Shown: piece after piece, positions 1 to 8,800 of the stretch
Layout: every line of letters begins with the position of its first letter
Position numbering within the stretch: the stretch's first letter is position 1
DNA from: Planctomycetota bacterium
GTDB taxonomy: Bacteria; Planctomycetota; Planctomycetia; Gemmatales; Gemmataceae
NCBI GenBank assembly: GCA_016195405.1
Contig: JACPZP010000045.1
Location: 1-64,000, forward strand
DNA: 64,000 nucleotides
Reading direction: 5' to 3'
Program-made: the position numbers and the translations under genes
The notes under the pieces: generated by a model
Told to the model about the DNA's origin: nothing
What the model saw: only the letters and a program-made list of their open reading frames with translations
The model's database searches: none

Positions 1-25
1 AGACCAAGACCAGCCAGCTCATCAC

Positions 26-722
26 GCTTCAATGGGTCCACGGTCGGATAACCGTGGTTATGGCCGTTTGGGTAGATCATTGTGGCCCTCAGTTAATAGG
101 CTTCAATGGGTCCACGGTCGGATAACCGTGGTTATGGCGTGGCGACGGTTTGCAGTTCAAAGAGCCAGAGAAGCTTCAATGGGTCCACGGTCGGATAACC
201 GTGGTTATGCTCCCGCCACGTTCCTGGGAGGCCGGTGGTTGATCGCGTGCTTCAATGGGTCCACGGTCGGATAACCGTGGTTATGGCGGACGGACTTCCA
301 TTGCTCGGCCTGCGGAGTCCAGCTTCAATGGGTCCACGGTCGGATAACCGTGGTTATGCTACACGGGCTGCGGCCTCAAGGTCGCCTTGGACGGGCTTCA
401 ATGGGTCCACGGTCGGATAACCGTGGTTATGTGAAAGCTCTCAGCCGCACCGAACTGGACCGCCTCGGCTTCAATGGGTCCACGGTCGGATAACCGTGGT
501 TATGGTCGCAAACCTACTCCCGTGCGTTTCCGGGTTCGACGCTTCAATGGGTCCACGGTCGGATAACCGTGGTTATGGCAATAGGCGCGTTCGGATCACG
601 CTGGACGCCATGCTTCAATGGGTCCACGGTCGGATAACCGTGGTTATGATGACCTCCGCAAAGGACGTGTTGAGCAAGGCGGACGGCTTCAATGGGTCCA
701 CGGTCGGATAACCGTGGTTATG
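26..722 (-). CRISPR. CRISPR array, ten 37-bp repeats, type I-G
   Basis: Ten repeats that look identical start at 26, 100, 173, 249, 322, 395, 468, 541, 612 and 686; nine complete spacers of 34-39 bp separate them. The array continues past the left edge, since bases 1-25 are the end of another spacer. Each repeat has a 7-bp stem (CCACGGT/ACCGTGG) around a 6-nt loop. Read on the minus strand, the repeat ends in CCCATTGAAGC, so the last 8 nt give the usual ATTGAAAC-like crRNA 5' handle. I therefore infer minus-strand transcription, the same as the cas genes, with the leader somewhere in 723-914. That 192-bp stretch is not obviously AT-rich and I see no gene in it. Confidence 0.97.
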
Positions 723-914
723 GGACGATCGCGCACGACGCGCTGAGATTCATTCATTGCGTAACTCCGGTACGCCGTTGGCCTTGGAATCTGCGAGAAG
801 CACTTGGCCATCAGCACGAAGGATAACTTCGGGTTGTCAAAGAGCTTTCGGCTTCAGGGAAGCTCAGGGGCGAATTCATCACCTCGGCTCTCGCGGGTGA
901 AAAAGCGAAAAGAA

Positions 915-1847
915 TCAGGGCATGGCGGCCTCCTTTTCATTTCCGGGGACGAATAGCCCCAGACCGAAGTGGCAGGAATGTCCCAAGCAAATCGGTCCCG
1001 GCACCGGCTCGGCGAAGGTAATGCGGAAAGCGCCGCTCGGGCGTCGGCCGCCGTCATCGTCGTATTTGCGGCGAAAGCGTTGGAATTGGATCGGCCGCAG
1101 AAGACGCGAGCTGATTCCGCCCGCCGGCAAAATGTCCACGACCGCGGGCAGATCGGGCCGGCGCTGGCGGAGTCGTTCCAATTCCTGATGAAGAACGCGC
1201 CGGACAAACGCTTGCGGCGTGGCCAGGTCTTCGGGACGGTCACGTTTTTGGCCGCGCAGCTTGGGATAACGAGTGGCCACAAACGGCGTCGCCGATACCC
1301 ACGTCTTGGAGGATGCCAACACCGGCGCCCGCAGATTGTCCGCCCTGCCCAAGCCGACAAGCAGCAACCGTAGGGGGTCGCCTTCGCCGAGCCGCACGTC
1401 GCGGAGACGATCGAGGACCCGTACCTCCTCGGCCGTGAATCCTTGCTCCGCCACGACGGTGATATGATCGAGCCGGCCGTCGTCGTCCTCATCGGCTGGA
1501 AGATAGAAGGCATGCCGATGCCCCTGCAATGGTTGCCTCTCCGCGTCCTTGCCGGCAAAGGTCGGCGAGTAGAAGCGTTCCTGAAACGGCCTTTCGGCGG
1601 TGCCGTAAGTGTTGAAATGAAGCAGCCGTTGATAGTGTCCCATGAGCGCGAAGCGCATGGATTCGGCTAAGGGAAGGGTATCGCCGACCAGGGGGAGTGC
1701 GGGGGCGTCGAAGGCGAAGCGGGCGACGGTAAAATGCGGAGTCGAAGTGTGGCGAGCGGCGGATTGGCAGCACCGTACAACGGAAGAAGTCTCTTTGTAG
1801 GTCGTGGTTACCGCGGTTGAACCAGTCATGAAATCAGTTCTTGTCAT
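915..1847 (-). CDS. Second Csb2-like (Cas5/Cas6-related) protein, shortened
   Basis: A 310-aa protein whose C-terminal two thirds run parallel to the C-terminal (Cas6-like) half of the full Csb2 encoded upstream. Shared landmarks, in order, are a GH..H..P...DG..DH segment, an LxLxGLG stretch, a W.S.TPF motif, a basic R.P..RG segment, and a closing PV.GPI.LG...HFGLGLF like the glycine-rich end of Csb2. The N-terminal Cas5 half is missing; the first ~80 residues are unrecognised. It is the last gene of the effector operon, 30 bp after the Cas8-like gene, with GGAG before its ATG. It may be a dedicated crRNA-processing subunit or a duplicated, decaying copy. Confidence 0.7.
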   Translation of the reverse strand: MTRTDFMTGSTAVTTTYKETSSVVRCCQSAARHTSTPHFTVARFAFDAPALPLVGDTLPLAESMRFALMGHYQRLLHFNTYGTAERPFQERFYSPTFAGKDAERQPLQGHRHAFYLPADEDDDGRLDHITVVAEQGFTAEEVRVLDRLRDVRLGEGDPLRLLLVGLGRADNLRAPVLASSKTWVSATPFVATRYPKLRGQKRDRPEDLATPQAFVRRVLHQELERLRQRRPDLPAVVDILPAGGISSRLLRPIQFQRFRRKYDDDGGRRPSGAFRITFAEPVPGPICLGHSCHFGLGLFVPGNEKEAAMP

Positions 1848-1877
1848 GAGAAGAAACTCCGATGCTTCTGTGAGAGA

Positions 1878-2801
1878 CTAAAGCAAACTACCCCAGCAGG
1901 GCACGCCCATTGTGAAACTCCGAAACCGTCCTACTGTGAGTCTTCGTGAGTGGAAAACCTCACAAACACCCAGGGGCTGAAGATGTTCTCGGCGAGGCTT
2001 CTCGGCTTGGATTTCTACATGAGCGAGCAGTGAACCCAATGCCTGAATTGAAATGGGCACCTTCCAAATAGGCCAACACAAAATCGTCGAGACACCCGTC
2101 CCATAAAGAGCACGCGTCTTTGCCCCGTGATCAGTCGGGATGGTCGGAAAACAAGGAAGTGCTTCAATTGCCAACCAATTCGCTCCGCGCATTGTCTGAA
2201 TCGGAGACTGGTTCGAGTTTCCTGGATCAGAGGCACGTAAGGCGTAACGGCGATCATCCTGAGGGTCCCAGCGCATGGAGGGGCGAGAGTCCCTGTAAGA
2301 CCACGCTTCAAAGAGTGCCGAGCGACAATGCTCGGCAGTAGTGCATCCTGCGATTTCTTGCATGGAGCCTAGGAAGTGTTGGTGCCCGGCTCCGCTCATA
2401 GTGCGCAAGGCAGTTTCCTGAATTAGATCATCGACCGGACACCCCTCGCTTCCAAAAGCCGCCAAGAAATCCGCGGTCGTTCGATGGCGTTGAGACACCT
2501 GGACAATTGCCGAGCGTGCAACTTCCACGAAGGCGCTGCATGGGACTGGCAAATCCTTGCCGAGCCGATTGAACTCAAAAGCATCTTTCCTACCTTCTAG
2601 CGACTTGGTCAAGGCATCCACCACTTCTTCTGAGCTGCACTCCTTTTCGACGATCAGAATTGGCTTCCAGCTCGTGGTTGCCTCCCAAGTCATACGAACG
2701 TGACAGTCAGGCCACGATTGCGAGAGAATGCGCAGCACCCCCACGGATGCTAGAAATGCCAATGGGTTTTCACCGTTCAGACCAACGAGTGGAATTCTCA
2801 T
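1878..2801 (-). CDS. Type I-G Cas8-like protein ('Cas3-extension' / Csb3-like)
   Basis: A 307-aa protein beginning MRIPLVGLNGENPLAFLASV and continuing GVLRIL, with an early aromatic-rich segment ending in W.P. This opening is typical of the small type I-G component annotated as the 'Cas3-extension family' and taken as the Cas8-like large subunit. A longer reading from 2885 exists, but ATG 2801 overlaps the cas3 stop as ATGA and gives the conserved N-terminus, so I use it. Its position between cas3 and the terminal Csb2-like gene fits an effector-complex role. The family is fairly secure; the exact subunit role is inferred. Confidence 0.72.
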   Translation of the reverse strand: MRIPLVGLNGENPLAFLASVGVLRILSQSWPDCHVRMTWEATTSWKPILIVEKECSSEEVVDALTKSLEGRKDAFEFNRLGKDLPVPCSAFVEVARSAIVQVSQRHRTTADFLAAFGSEGCPVDDLIQETALRTMSGAGHQHFLGSMQEIAGCTTAEHCRSALFEAWSYRDSRPSMRWDPQDDRRYALRASDPGNSNQSPIQTMRGANWLAIEALPCFPTIPTDHGAKTRALYGTGVSTILCWPIWKVPISIQALGSLLAHVEIQAEKPRREHLQPLGVCEVFHSRRLTVGRFRSFTMGVPCWGSLL

Positions 2802-5800
2802 TTCTTCTTTTCCGTTTCTTGTGCATCTTCCGAACATCGGTGGTCGGCGAGCTGAAGAATCGCTTCCAGATAGGCGAGCCCCCAATACCCATACCGGCGA
2901 ACCATGGTCCAGAATCGATCCGTCCAGCCGGAATCCAATCGTTCGAGCCCGTGACGGTTGCTTGCTCGAAGGGTGGTGTCACCGTGTTGCAACGAAATCG
3001 GGAACTCGTCCGGATCGGGAACGACCGGGACGAACGGGCGGCCCCATCCGTGGTGAGTTCCAATCAGATGCAGCACCAGATCACGGTCGCTGGCTTTGGC
3101 CAGTGCGCCGTTGCTGCGGGCCAGCAAGGCCACTGACAAGACTTCATGCCTGCCGCCAGCAGGATAGGCGGCTCGCACGCGAGCCCACCGGATTGCCGCG
3201 CGATTGCGTGGGCTCATGTCGTCGTCTGATTTTGCTAAGAGTTCAGGAGCGGCTACAGCGGCGATTTCATCGCCCCCGTGCAACCACGCTTGGAACCGTG
3301 GGTCTGCTTTGCCAACATCGTGAAACCAGCCGGCCAAGGCAAGATCCTCGAAAACTACTGAGGGGAAACCAGCCAGATGGGCGAAGTGCCTGGCCAACTC
3401 TTGCACTTCCCGACAATGGACGGTTAGGCTTTTCCTATCGGTTAGGGAGGCCGTGTCGTCTTCATTCGTGAAGTCACCCTGGTCCGTTTCGGCCTCGCGC
3501 AGCAAGTCCGTGGGAGGTTTGGTACGCTTACGACTCACCAAAGCAATACCTGGGCGAGTAGCTGGAGGATAGGGGATAAGTTTGTGCGGTTTGTCAGCCA
3601 GCCATGCGGTTGCTTTCGTCACCCAATCCGGAATTCCCGGCCATTCGCGAATAGATCGCAACAAGAGTGACCAATCCGGCGGTTCGTCCTGGTCGTCCGT
3701 CTGAAGCACTTCACGGATTGTCTGCGAAAGTGAAGGCCGGCCACCTCGTGGGGGTGCCTCCCATTGCTGAATCATGTCGGGATATAAGCGGAGGACCGGC
3801 AGCAGTCGTGCCAGGCTGGAGCAGTGGTCGGCTACGTCGCGCACCGGCGTTTTGCTTTCTGGTGCCCAGCCATAGTCGTCGGCCCCGCCGCGAGCGGATG
3901 AGATTACAATAGTATCACCCGGCCGGACTTGGCCGGGATCGATCAATTCGCTGTGATCGGGTCCGCGCCAACGGATGCAGTTGAGGGGCGACGGGTCGGC
4001 CTCGGCGTCGGCAGAAGATTCCCCTTCGACATCGCTAACATCAACTGCTGCCGAACCGGTCAGCCAGGCTCGGGCCGCATAGATCGGGACGGGCAGCGCT
4101 TCCATACTGGTGGGTGGCACGATTGCGACCGTGGTCACGTAATCATCGCTTTTCCTGTCGAGAAGTTCTGGTGGCAAATCGGCTCGCCAGACAATTTGGA
4201 CGTCGGCGGGGCCGCTTTGCGGCCCGTGCAAGAAAAGGCTCGGGTCCGGGTCGGGGGCTGGAGTGGGACTCGTCTGAACCCACGTGTCAATGTGGGCCGG
4301 CAGCATGACGGGGGCCGATTTCCTGGGTGAGCAAACGAGGTTGATCGTGTCCTGATCTTCTGGAGCCTTGAATGCGCCAATCCCAAAATCGATGACCTTC
4401 TGCTGCCCCTTGCCAGTTTGCTGCTTCTTGAGCCATTTCCATGTCTCGGCGATGGCCGCTCCGTAGACTGGGTCATCCTTGGAACTGACGGAGTCCTTGC
4501 GAGCAACGATGACCGCCTTGGACGTGCAACGCAAACCTAGCCGATCGAGCCGGCCGAACCGTTGGCGCAAGGCGTCCAGGGGAGCAATCTCCGTGACCAG
4601 CGCATCGAACGACAGGTTGGCACCAACCTCGACAGTTTGCGTGGCCACCACGAATAGGGGCAAATCAAGCTTCGGCCTTTCCCTATTCGCCTCCATGAAT
4701 GGGAACCATCCCAGCTGGCCATTGATTGGCTTACGATAAAGAAGTTCATCCCGGTCATAGGGCCGGATGCGGCCTGTTAGCAGAATTGCGTGGCAGCTGG
4801 ATGGATCGGCGTTGAGTATCTCGAAGATCAAGCGTGCCGAGGCGACGCGGTTGACGACAATGCCGACGACGCCAACCGGGGCAGCTGGTTCGTCGGCTGG
4901 CGTTTTGGCCCGTTTCTTGCTTGGTGCTTCAGTGGGTGAACCAATCCCGGCCAGGGTTATTGCCTCTTCTGCTGCCTTCTGGCAGAGCTTTTTCCTGTTT
5001 GCATCTTCGTCTTCGGAATCCGTGGTCACATCGACGAGCCGGGCCAATTTGTGGGCATTGATGCGGCGGCCCAATTCCGGATTTTCCAAGTCTTCATTCT
5101 GGATCTTGAAGGGTTCCACCCCCGGGGGCGGAGTGGCCGACATCTGCACGACATGGAAGGGCGTGGACGGCGGAAGCTCCGCCCAGCGTTCCCCCCGATA
5201 ACGATTCACGCCCTCAAGCGTCTCGATGAAGGGCTGAGACAGGTGAGCTTCATCAATAATAATCAGACTGTCGTTGCCTACCAGGCCGGCGTGGATCGCC
5301 CTTTGCTGCTCGCTAACGCCATAGCCACGGAACAGGAGGCGCGAACCGACCTGATCGACTGTCGAGACGCAAACGGCCGGTTGAATTGGCGACTTGGCCC
5401 AGCTGCCATCGCGATACATCCCGCCCCGCAAGGCGACAACGTGCAGTGGGTTTCCCGTGAGAGATTTCAGGCGGTCGGCTACCTTCGTGAGAATCCCGGA
5501 CGGGTCCGAGCTGGGGTCGCGCAGCTTGGCAGCTATTTTCCGTGCTCGGTCAGATGCCTCGTCGACGACGATCCGTCGGTCGATCACGAAGAAGGTCCGC
5601 AAAGGGGCGGTGCGCTTTTTATTTTCGAGTCCGACTTGCATCGCCAGTGCGAAAACGGCAATGTCGATGGCCGCCGTCTTCCCTGCGCTGGTGGGCAGGC
5701 TCAAGACTTCCGGCCAGCGTTCTTCGACGATTACTTGGCGGGCAAGACGTGCTTGCCAGGGGAACGGTGCAAAGCCGTAGAGGGCCTGAAAGAACAGATC

Positions 5801-5818
5801 GAATTCCTCGGGACTCAT
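2798..5818 (-). CDS. cas3: Cas3 helicase-nuclease (helicase then HD), type I-G
   Basis: A 1006-aa protein. The superfamily 2 helicase core comes first: Walker A LPTSAGKT near residue 45, DEAH box LIIIDEAHL near 185, and the C-lobe motifs TQTVEVGANLSFD and QRFGRLDRLG near 400-450. The HD nuclease is at the C-terminus, with WFHDVGKADPRF near 850, which is the order seen in type I-G Cas3. It unwinds and degrades target DNA recruited by Cascade. The start overlaps the csb2 stop as ATGA and the stop overlaps the next start as ATGA, so translation is coupled on both sides. All catalytic motifs look intact. Confidence 0.95.
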   Translation of the reverse strand: MSPEEFDLFFQALYGFAPFPWQARLARQVIVEERWPEVLSLPTSAGKTAAIDIAVFALAMQVGLENKKRTAPLRTFFVIDRRIVVDEASDRARKIAAKLRDPSSDPSGILTKVADRLKSLTGNPLHVVALRGGMYRDGSWAKSPIQPAVCVSTVDQVGSRLLFRGYGVSEQQRAIHAGLVGNDSLIIIDEAHLSQPFIETLEGVNRYRGERWAELPPSTPFHVVQMSATPPPGVEPFKIQNEDLENPELGRRINAHKLARLVDVTTDSEDEDANRKKLCQKAAEEAITLAGIGSPTEAPSKKRAKTPADEPAAPVGVVGIVVNRVASARLIFEILNADPSSCHAILLTGRIRPYDRDELLYRKPINGQLGWFPFMEANRERPKLDLPLFVVATQTVEVGANLSFDALVTEIAPLDALRQRFGRLDRLGLRCTSKAVIVARKDSVSSKDDPVYGAAIAETWKWLKKQQTGKGQQKVIDFGIGAFKAPEDQDTINLVCSPRKSAPVMLPAHIDTWVQTSPTPAPDPDPSLFLHGPQSGPADVQIVWRADLPPELLDRKSDDYVTTVAIVPPTSMEALPVPIYAARAWLTGSAAVDVSDVEGESSADAEADPSPLNCIRWRGPDHSELIDPGQVRPGDTIVISSARGGADDYGWAPESKTPVRDVADHCSSLARLLPVLRLYPDMIQQWEAPPRGGRPSLSQTIREVLQTDDQDEPPDWSLLLRSIREWPGIPDWVTKATAWLADKPHKLIPYPPATRPGIALVSRKRTKPPTDLLREAETDQGDFTNEDDTASLTDRKSLTVHCREVQELARHFAHLAGFPSVVFEDLALAGWFHDVGKADPRFQAWLHGGDEIAAVAAPELLAKSDDDMSPRNRAAIRWARVRAAYPAGGRHEVLSVALLARSNGALAKASDRDLVLHLIGTHHGWGRPFVPVVPDPDEFPISLQHGDTTLRASNRHGLERLDSGWTDRFWTMVRRYGYWGLAYLEAILQLADHRCSEDAQETEKKK

Positions 5819-7260
5819 GAATCACCCCCTTCCGAGGGACGACCAAGACGACGGCAGAGCCCCATTCCCAGGTAACGCCCGGCCCCAAGGATGACCGGTC
5901 CGCGCACGGGCCGGTCAAATTCGGCGACTATGTGCGTGCGATGGAGATGCGGCTGCTTACCGTTTCGCAGCCGGGCAAAATGGCCGCTGGGGGGCACGCC
6001 GCGGAACGGCGATACCGGGCCAATCTCGATCTCGACCGGCCGGGGTAACCCGATGCGCTCGCAGGCGGTGGCAACAATGGCTTTCTGGTCTTTTCCGGGC
6101 TTGTCCTTCGGAATGTAGTCCAAGAGCATTGGGGTGACGGTGGCCCAAAGGCGGGCGAGGCCGGTATAGGGATCGACTTGCAATGATCGCGGGACCGATT
6201 CGCCGGTCACCCGCTCAACTTTCCAGACCCCGGCTCGCCCCATCTCCAAGCTTTCCAACCGAACGAGGGCTTGGGCAATCTGCCGTCGAGTGGGGTCAAA
6301 CCGACCCAGCCGTCGGGGCAGCACAACGGCGAAGCCCATGATATTCCCGTCCGCGTAGGTGTGAGCTACGTAGGCCAGGGGAATGATGGCCACGTGCGGC
6401 TGCTGGCTCGGACTTCCGTCCGGAGCATGCCCGCTGATGATTTCTCCGGGGTGTGGGCCGGCTAGTGCCATCAAGGCACGTCGCACCGTTGAGGTGAGGT
6501 TCGGGCTGGCATGCAAGGGCAAGCGGGGCCCACCGACCCGGCGAAAAACGATCATGTCGCCGAAGACCGTATCCGCCGGGTCTTCCAGACGCTTGCCGAT
6601 CCTCGCATAGGCGCGGAAGATTCCCGGCGAAATCGGGGCACCGCGCTGATATGTCTCCTCCAGTTCAACCAGCCGGCCTTGTGTGGGTACGCGCAGGACT
6701 TCTTCACCAGCTTCCGTCGGCACGAGCGTTGGCGGCGGCGGTTCATGACAGACGCTGATCCGCACCAGAGACGATGAATGGCCGAGGTAGGTCACATGTC
6801 GGGCCAGACGATCCAGCGCCTGGTAGTGCTGGTTAACTTCCTCTGGTACAGACGCAGCCCAAATGAAATGGACAACGGGATGCGCAAGGGTGACCGAAGG
6901 GAATGCCCTTTGCTGCCGCGAGCGCCGATCGGGAAGAACCTTGATACCTTCACTGATCTGGGTTGCAGAAAACCCCTTTGGCGGAACTTTATCCGGGGCA
7001 GAGGTGTCGTTGACCGGAACGAAGACTCGGACCACGTCCCGCGCCGTTGCCTCGCCAACGCTCAAGGAAGGCGGGGGCTGCCGTTCCAGCCAGAACAGTG
7101 CTTCGCGTTCGGCTTCGCCCAACTCGCATTCCTTGAGCGTGGCAACCAACGCCGAAAACAGCCGGCCCGGGTGAGGTGGCCATTCGGCCGCCTCACGGTC
7201 GTGTCGCCTTGAGGCGACCGCCCTGCCGGTGAGGTACTCGACTTCAAGGGCAAACATCAC
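5815..7260 (-). CDS. csb2: Csb2, fused Cas5/Cas6 subunit of type I-G Cascade
   Basis: A 481-aa protein of the GSU0054/Csb2 family. The N-terminus (MMFALEVEYLTGRAVAS, then EWPPHPGRLFSALVA) is typical of the Cas5-like half, and the C-terminus (PVRGPVILGAGRYLGMGL) is a Cas6-like glycine-rich loop. In type I-G this protein caps the crRNA 5' handle and is thought to process the precursor at the repeat hairpin. Start and stop both overlap neighbouring genes by 4 nt. A shorter paralogue closes the operon at 915-1847. Confidence 0.9.
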   Translation of the reverse strand: MMFALEVEYLTGRAVASRRHDREAAEWPPHPGRLFSALVATLKECELGEAEREALFWLERQPPPSLSVGEATARDVVRVFVPVNDTSAPDKVPPKGFSATQISEGIKVLPDRRSRQQRAFPSVTLAHPVVHFIWAASVPEEVNQHYQALDRLARHVTYLGHSSSLVRISVCHEPPPPTLVPTEAGEEVLRVPTQGRLVELEETYQRGAPISPGIFRAYARIGKRLEDPADTVFGDMIVFRRVGGPRLPLHASPNLTSTVRRALMALAGPHPGEIISGHAPDGSPSQQPHVAIIPLAYVAHTYADGNIMGFAVVLPRRLGRFDPTRRQIAQALVRLESLEMGRAGVWKVERVTGESVPRSLQVDPYTGLARLWATVTPMLLDYIPKDKPGKDQKAIVATACERIGLPRPVEIEIGPVSPFRGVPPSGHFARLRNGKQPHLHRTHIVAEFDRPVRGPVILGAGRYLGMGLCRRLGRPSEGGDS

Positions 7261-8714
7261 TGATTCTCCTCGACTTCAACAAGATCACGGCTGCGCTTGA
7301 CTAGCTCGACCAAAGCGGGCTTGGGTGTAAGTTCGAGAGGCTTGGTTTCCCATGCGAATCCGGCGGCCACAGCCGCCTTGACGGCCTCGTCGAAGATTGC
7401 TTTGGCCTCGTCAGTCGTTAGAGAGAACTTCGTTGTGTCGGTTGAAGTGGTGATGATTTCGAAAGGTGCGTTGTCGGCCGGCACCAAGACACAGCGGGAG
7501 CGGAGGTCGTAACCCTGCTGCTTTTTCTGGTAGACCACAGCGGCCAAGGCCAAAGCAGCGAGCACGGTCCTTGCAGCGTTGTTTCGGGCCTGGTCCTTCT
7601 CGAAGTCAGCTGGCTTACCTTCCTCTGGAAAGCGCAGCCTGCGCAACCCGGCCAAGGAGAGAACGGTGGTCTGAATGGCGTGAGACATGGTCACTCCCCC
7701 AGACGCGATTTCACCCTTTCGAACCGTCGGCGCTTCAGTCTTGATGAAGCTTCTCCCACTGACATCCCGGTCCCGCATGCCAACAGCATAGTTGAATGAG
7801 ATTTCCTCTCGCCTCATCAAGTCAGGGGTTGCCGCGTTGTCCTGGTATCGTGCCAGGTCTGGAGTCACATTTCCGTGATTGATCTCGGAAGGCTTCCCCT
7901 TGTCTGCCTTCTTGCGCCTGAAGGGGACCAGCAGTTCATTGCCATCCTTGTCCTTCAGGACAACACCCTTGTCGTCTTTTTGGCGCTTCGCCAGACTGGG
8001 GTTGCTGGTCCAGTCTCCTTTTTCGTCCTCGTAGAGATCGCACTTCTCAATGCCGAGCGGATCAATTCGGCTGCTAGTTCGAATCCCCGGGACCGCGTTA
8101 ATTGCGACAATCTCTGAAACGATGCTGCGGGCAAACTTGTTGCCAAGACCGCCCGCAGCACCCGTCGAGTCCCAGACGCCGAAAATGAGGGCAGTTGGGC
8201 ACAGTTCAAAAAGTGGCGAGGCGTTGCGAACGCTTGCGGTAGCGAAGCGCTCCCCCTCCTTTGAGGTCTTTGACTTATCCTTGGCACCACCCGCCTTCGG
8301 CTGGGCCCGGAAGGGCAGCCCCTGGGCGGTCACGCTATCGCGAAAGATCGCATCGGCGATCCGGTGAGGGGCTTCCAGGGCGGTGATTCGTCCACCTGGG
8401 AGGAGGGTTGGGTCAAAGGAAACGGAAATCAGTGGAAACTTGAATTCGTTCGAGTCGTAAGCCTCAAGCAGGGCAAGTTCCAGTCGGTTGGCTTGGGACT
8501 GAACGGAGTCGAGCAACACGGCGTCGACTTCTGTTCCGTTGACCCGTCGTCGTTCGCTGGCGTAGACCGCGCCGGCGTACGTGGGAGGAAAAACCTTGTC
8601 CTGCGGCCCTCCGGCAGGTTCTAGCCGCATGACCAGACGAATGGCCGCGGCATCACCGACAACCGCCTTACGCAGGAGATCGTAGGTCAAGGAATTCACG
8701 GTTGATGTAGCCAT
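7257..8714 (-). CDS. csb1: Csb1, Cas7-like backbone subunit of type I-G Cascade
   Basis: A 485-aa protein of the GSU0053/Csb1 (Cas7) family, with MRDRDVSGRSF, the GGVTMSHAIQTTVLSLAGLRRL segment (shown only in part here) and a C-terminal VELVKRSRDLVEV. It forms the crRNA-binding backbone. An upstream in-frame ATG at 8957 exists, but that extension is a translation of the degenerate CRISPR repeat and promoter. ATG 8714 is preceded by TGGAGG at the right distance and follows a good promoter. It is the first gene of the coupled effector operon, and its promoter is the apparent target of the plus-strand guide RNA at 8801-8909. Confidence 0.92.
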   Translation of the reverse strand: MATSTVNSLTYDLLRKAVVGDAAAIRLVMRLEPAGGPQDKVFPPTYAGAVYASERRRVNGTEVDAVLLDSVQSQANRLELALLEAYDSNEFKFPLISVSFDPTLLPGGRITALEAPHRIADAIFRDSVTAQGLPFRAQPKAGGAKDKSKTSKEGERFATASVRNASPLFELCPTALIFGVWDSTGAAGGLGNKFARSIVSEIVAINAVPGIRTSSRIDPLGIEKCDLYEDEKGDWTSNPSLAKRQKDDKGVVLKDKDGNELLVPFRRKKADKGKPSEINHGNVTPDLARYQDNAATPDLMRREEISFNYAVGMRDRDVSGRSFIKTEAPTVRKGEIASGGVTMSHAIQTTVLSLAGLRRLRFPEEGKPADFEKDQARNNAARTVLAALALAAVVYQKKQQGYDLRSRCVLVPADNAPFEIITTSTDTTKFSLTTDEAKAIFDEAVKAAVAAGFAWETKPLELTPKPALVELVKRSRDLVEVEENQ

Positions 8715-8724
8715 CCCGAAGCCT

Positions 8725-8762
8725 CCAGTTGTTGTTGTTATTACACTGTCAAAGGACAATAA
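8725..8762 (-). promoter_or_regulatory. Predicted Cascade target (PAM + protospacer) in the cas promoter
   Basis: Minus-strand bases 8759-8743 agree with the first 17 nt of the pseudo-spacer at 8838-8872 at 15 positions. The only differences are at guide positions 6 and 12. The three bases before the protospacer are TTA (8762-8760), which fits the TTN PAM reported for type I-G/I-U. The site covers the end of the -10 box, the start point and the leader, so Cascade bound here should block initiation. Match and PAM are read directly; repression is inferred. Confidence 0.8.
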
Positions 8763-8786
8763 TATACTTGTCGCTTTCAAAGTCAA
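8752..8786 (-). promoter_or_regulatory. Sigma-70-type promoter of the cas effector operon
   Basis: On the minus strand, TTGACT (8786-8781), a 16-bp spacer and TATTAT (8764-8759) form a good vegetative promoter. The expected start is near 8752, 38 nt before the csb1 ATG, with the GGAGG site at 8721-8727. It is the only strong promoter seen ahead of csb1 and would drive all five coupled genes. Confidence 0.75.
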
Positions 8787-8795
8787 CGATATCAT
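8768..8795 (+). promoter_or_regulatory. Likely promoter of the mini-CRISPR guide RNA
   Basis: On the plus strand TTGTCG (8768-8773) and TATCAT (8790-8795) lie 16 bp apart, placing the start at about 8801-8802, exactly the first base of the first pseudo-repeat. It overlaps the -35 region of the opposing cas promoter, so the two could not be occupied together. Confidence 0.55.
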
Positions 8796-8800
8796 TAGAT

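Noticed and set aside
32-711. Repetitive open frames with MGPRSDNRGY / WVHGRITVVM peptides
   Set aside because: They are translations of the CRISPR repeats and spacers, not genes.
854-1558. 234-aa minus-strand frame overlapping the Csb2-like gene
   Set aside because: Out-of-frame shadow with low-complexity Arg/Ser content; the 915-1847 frame carries the family motifs.
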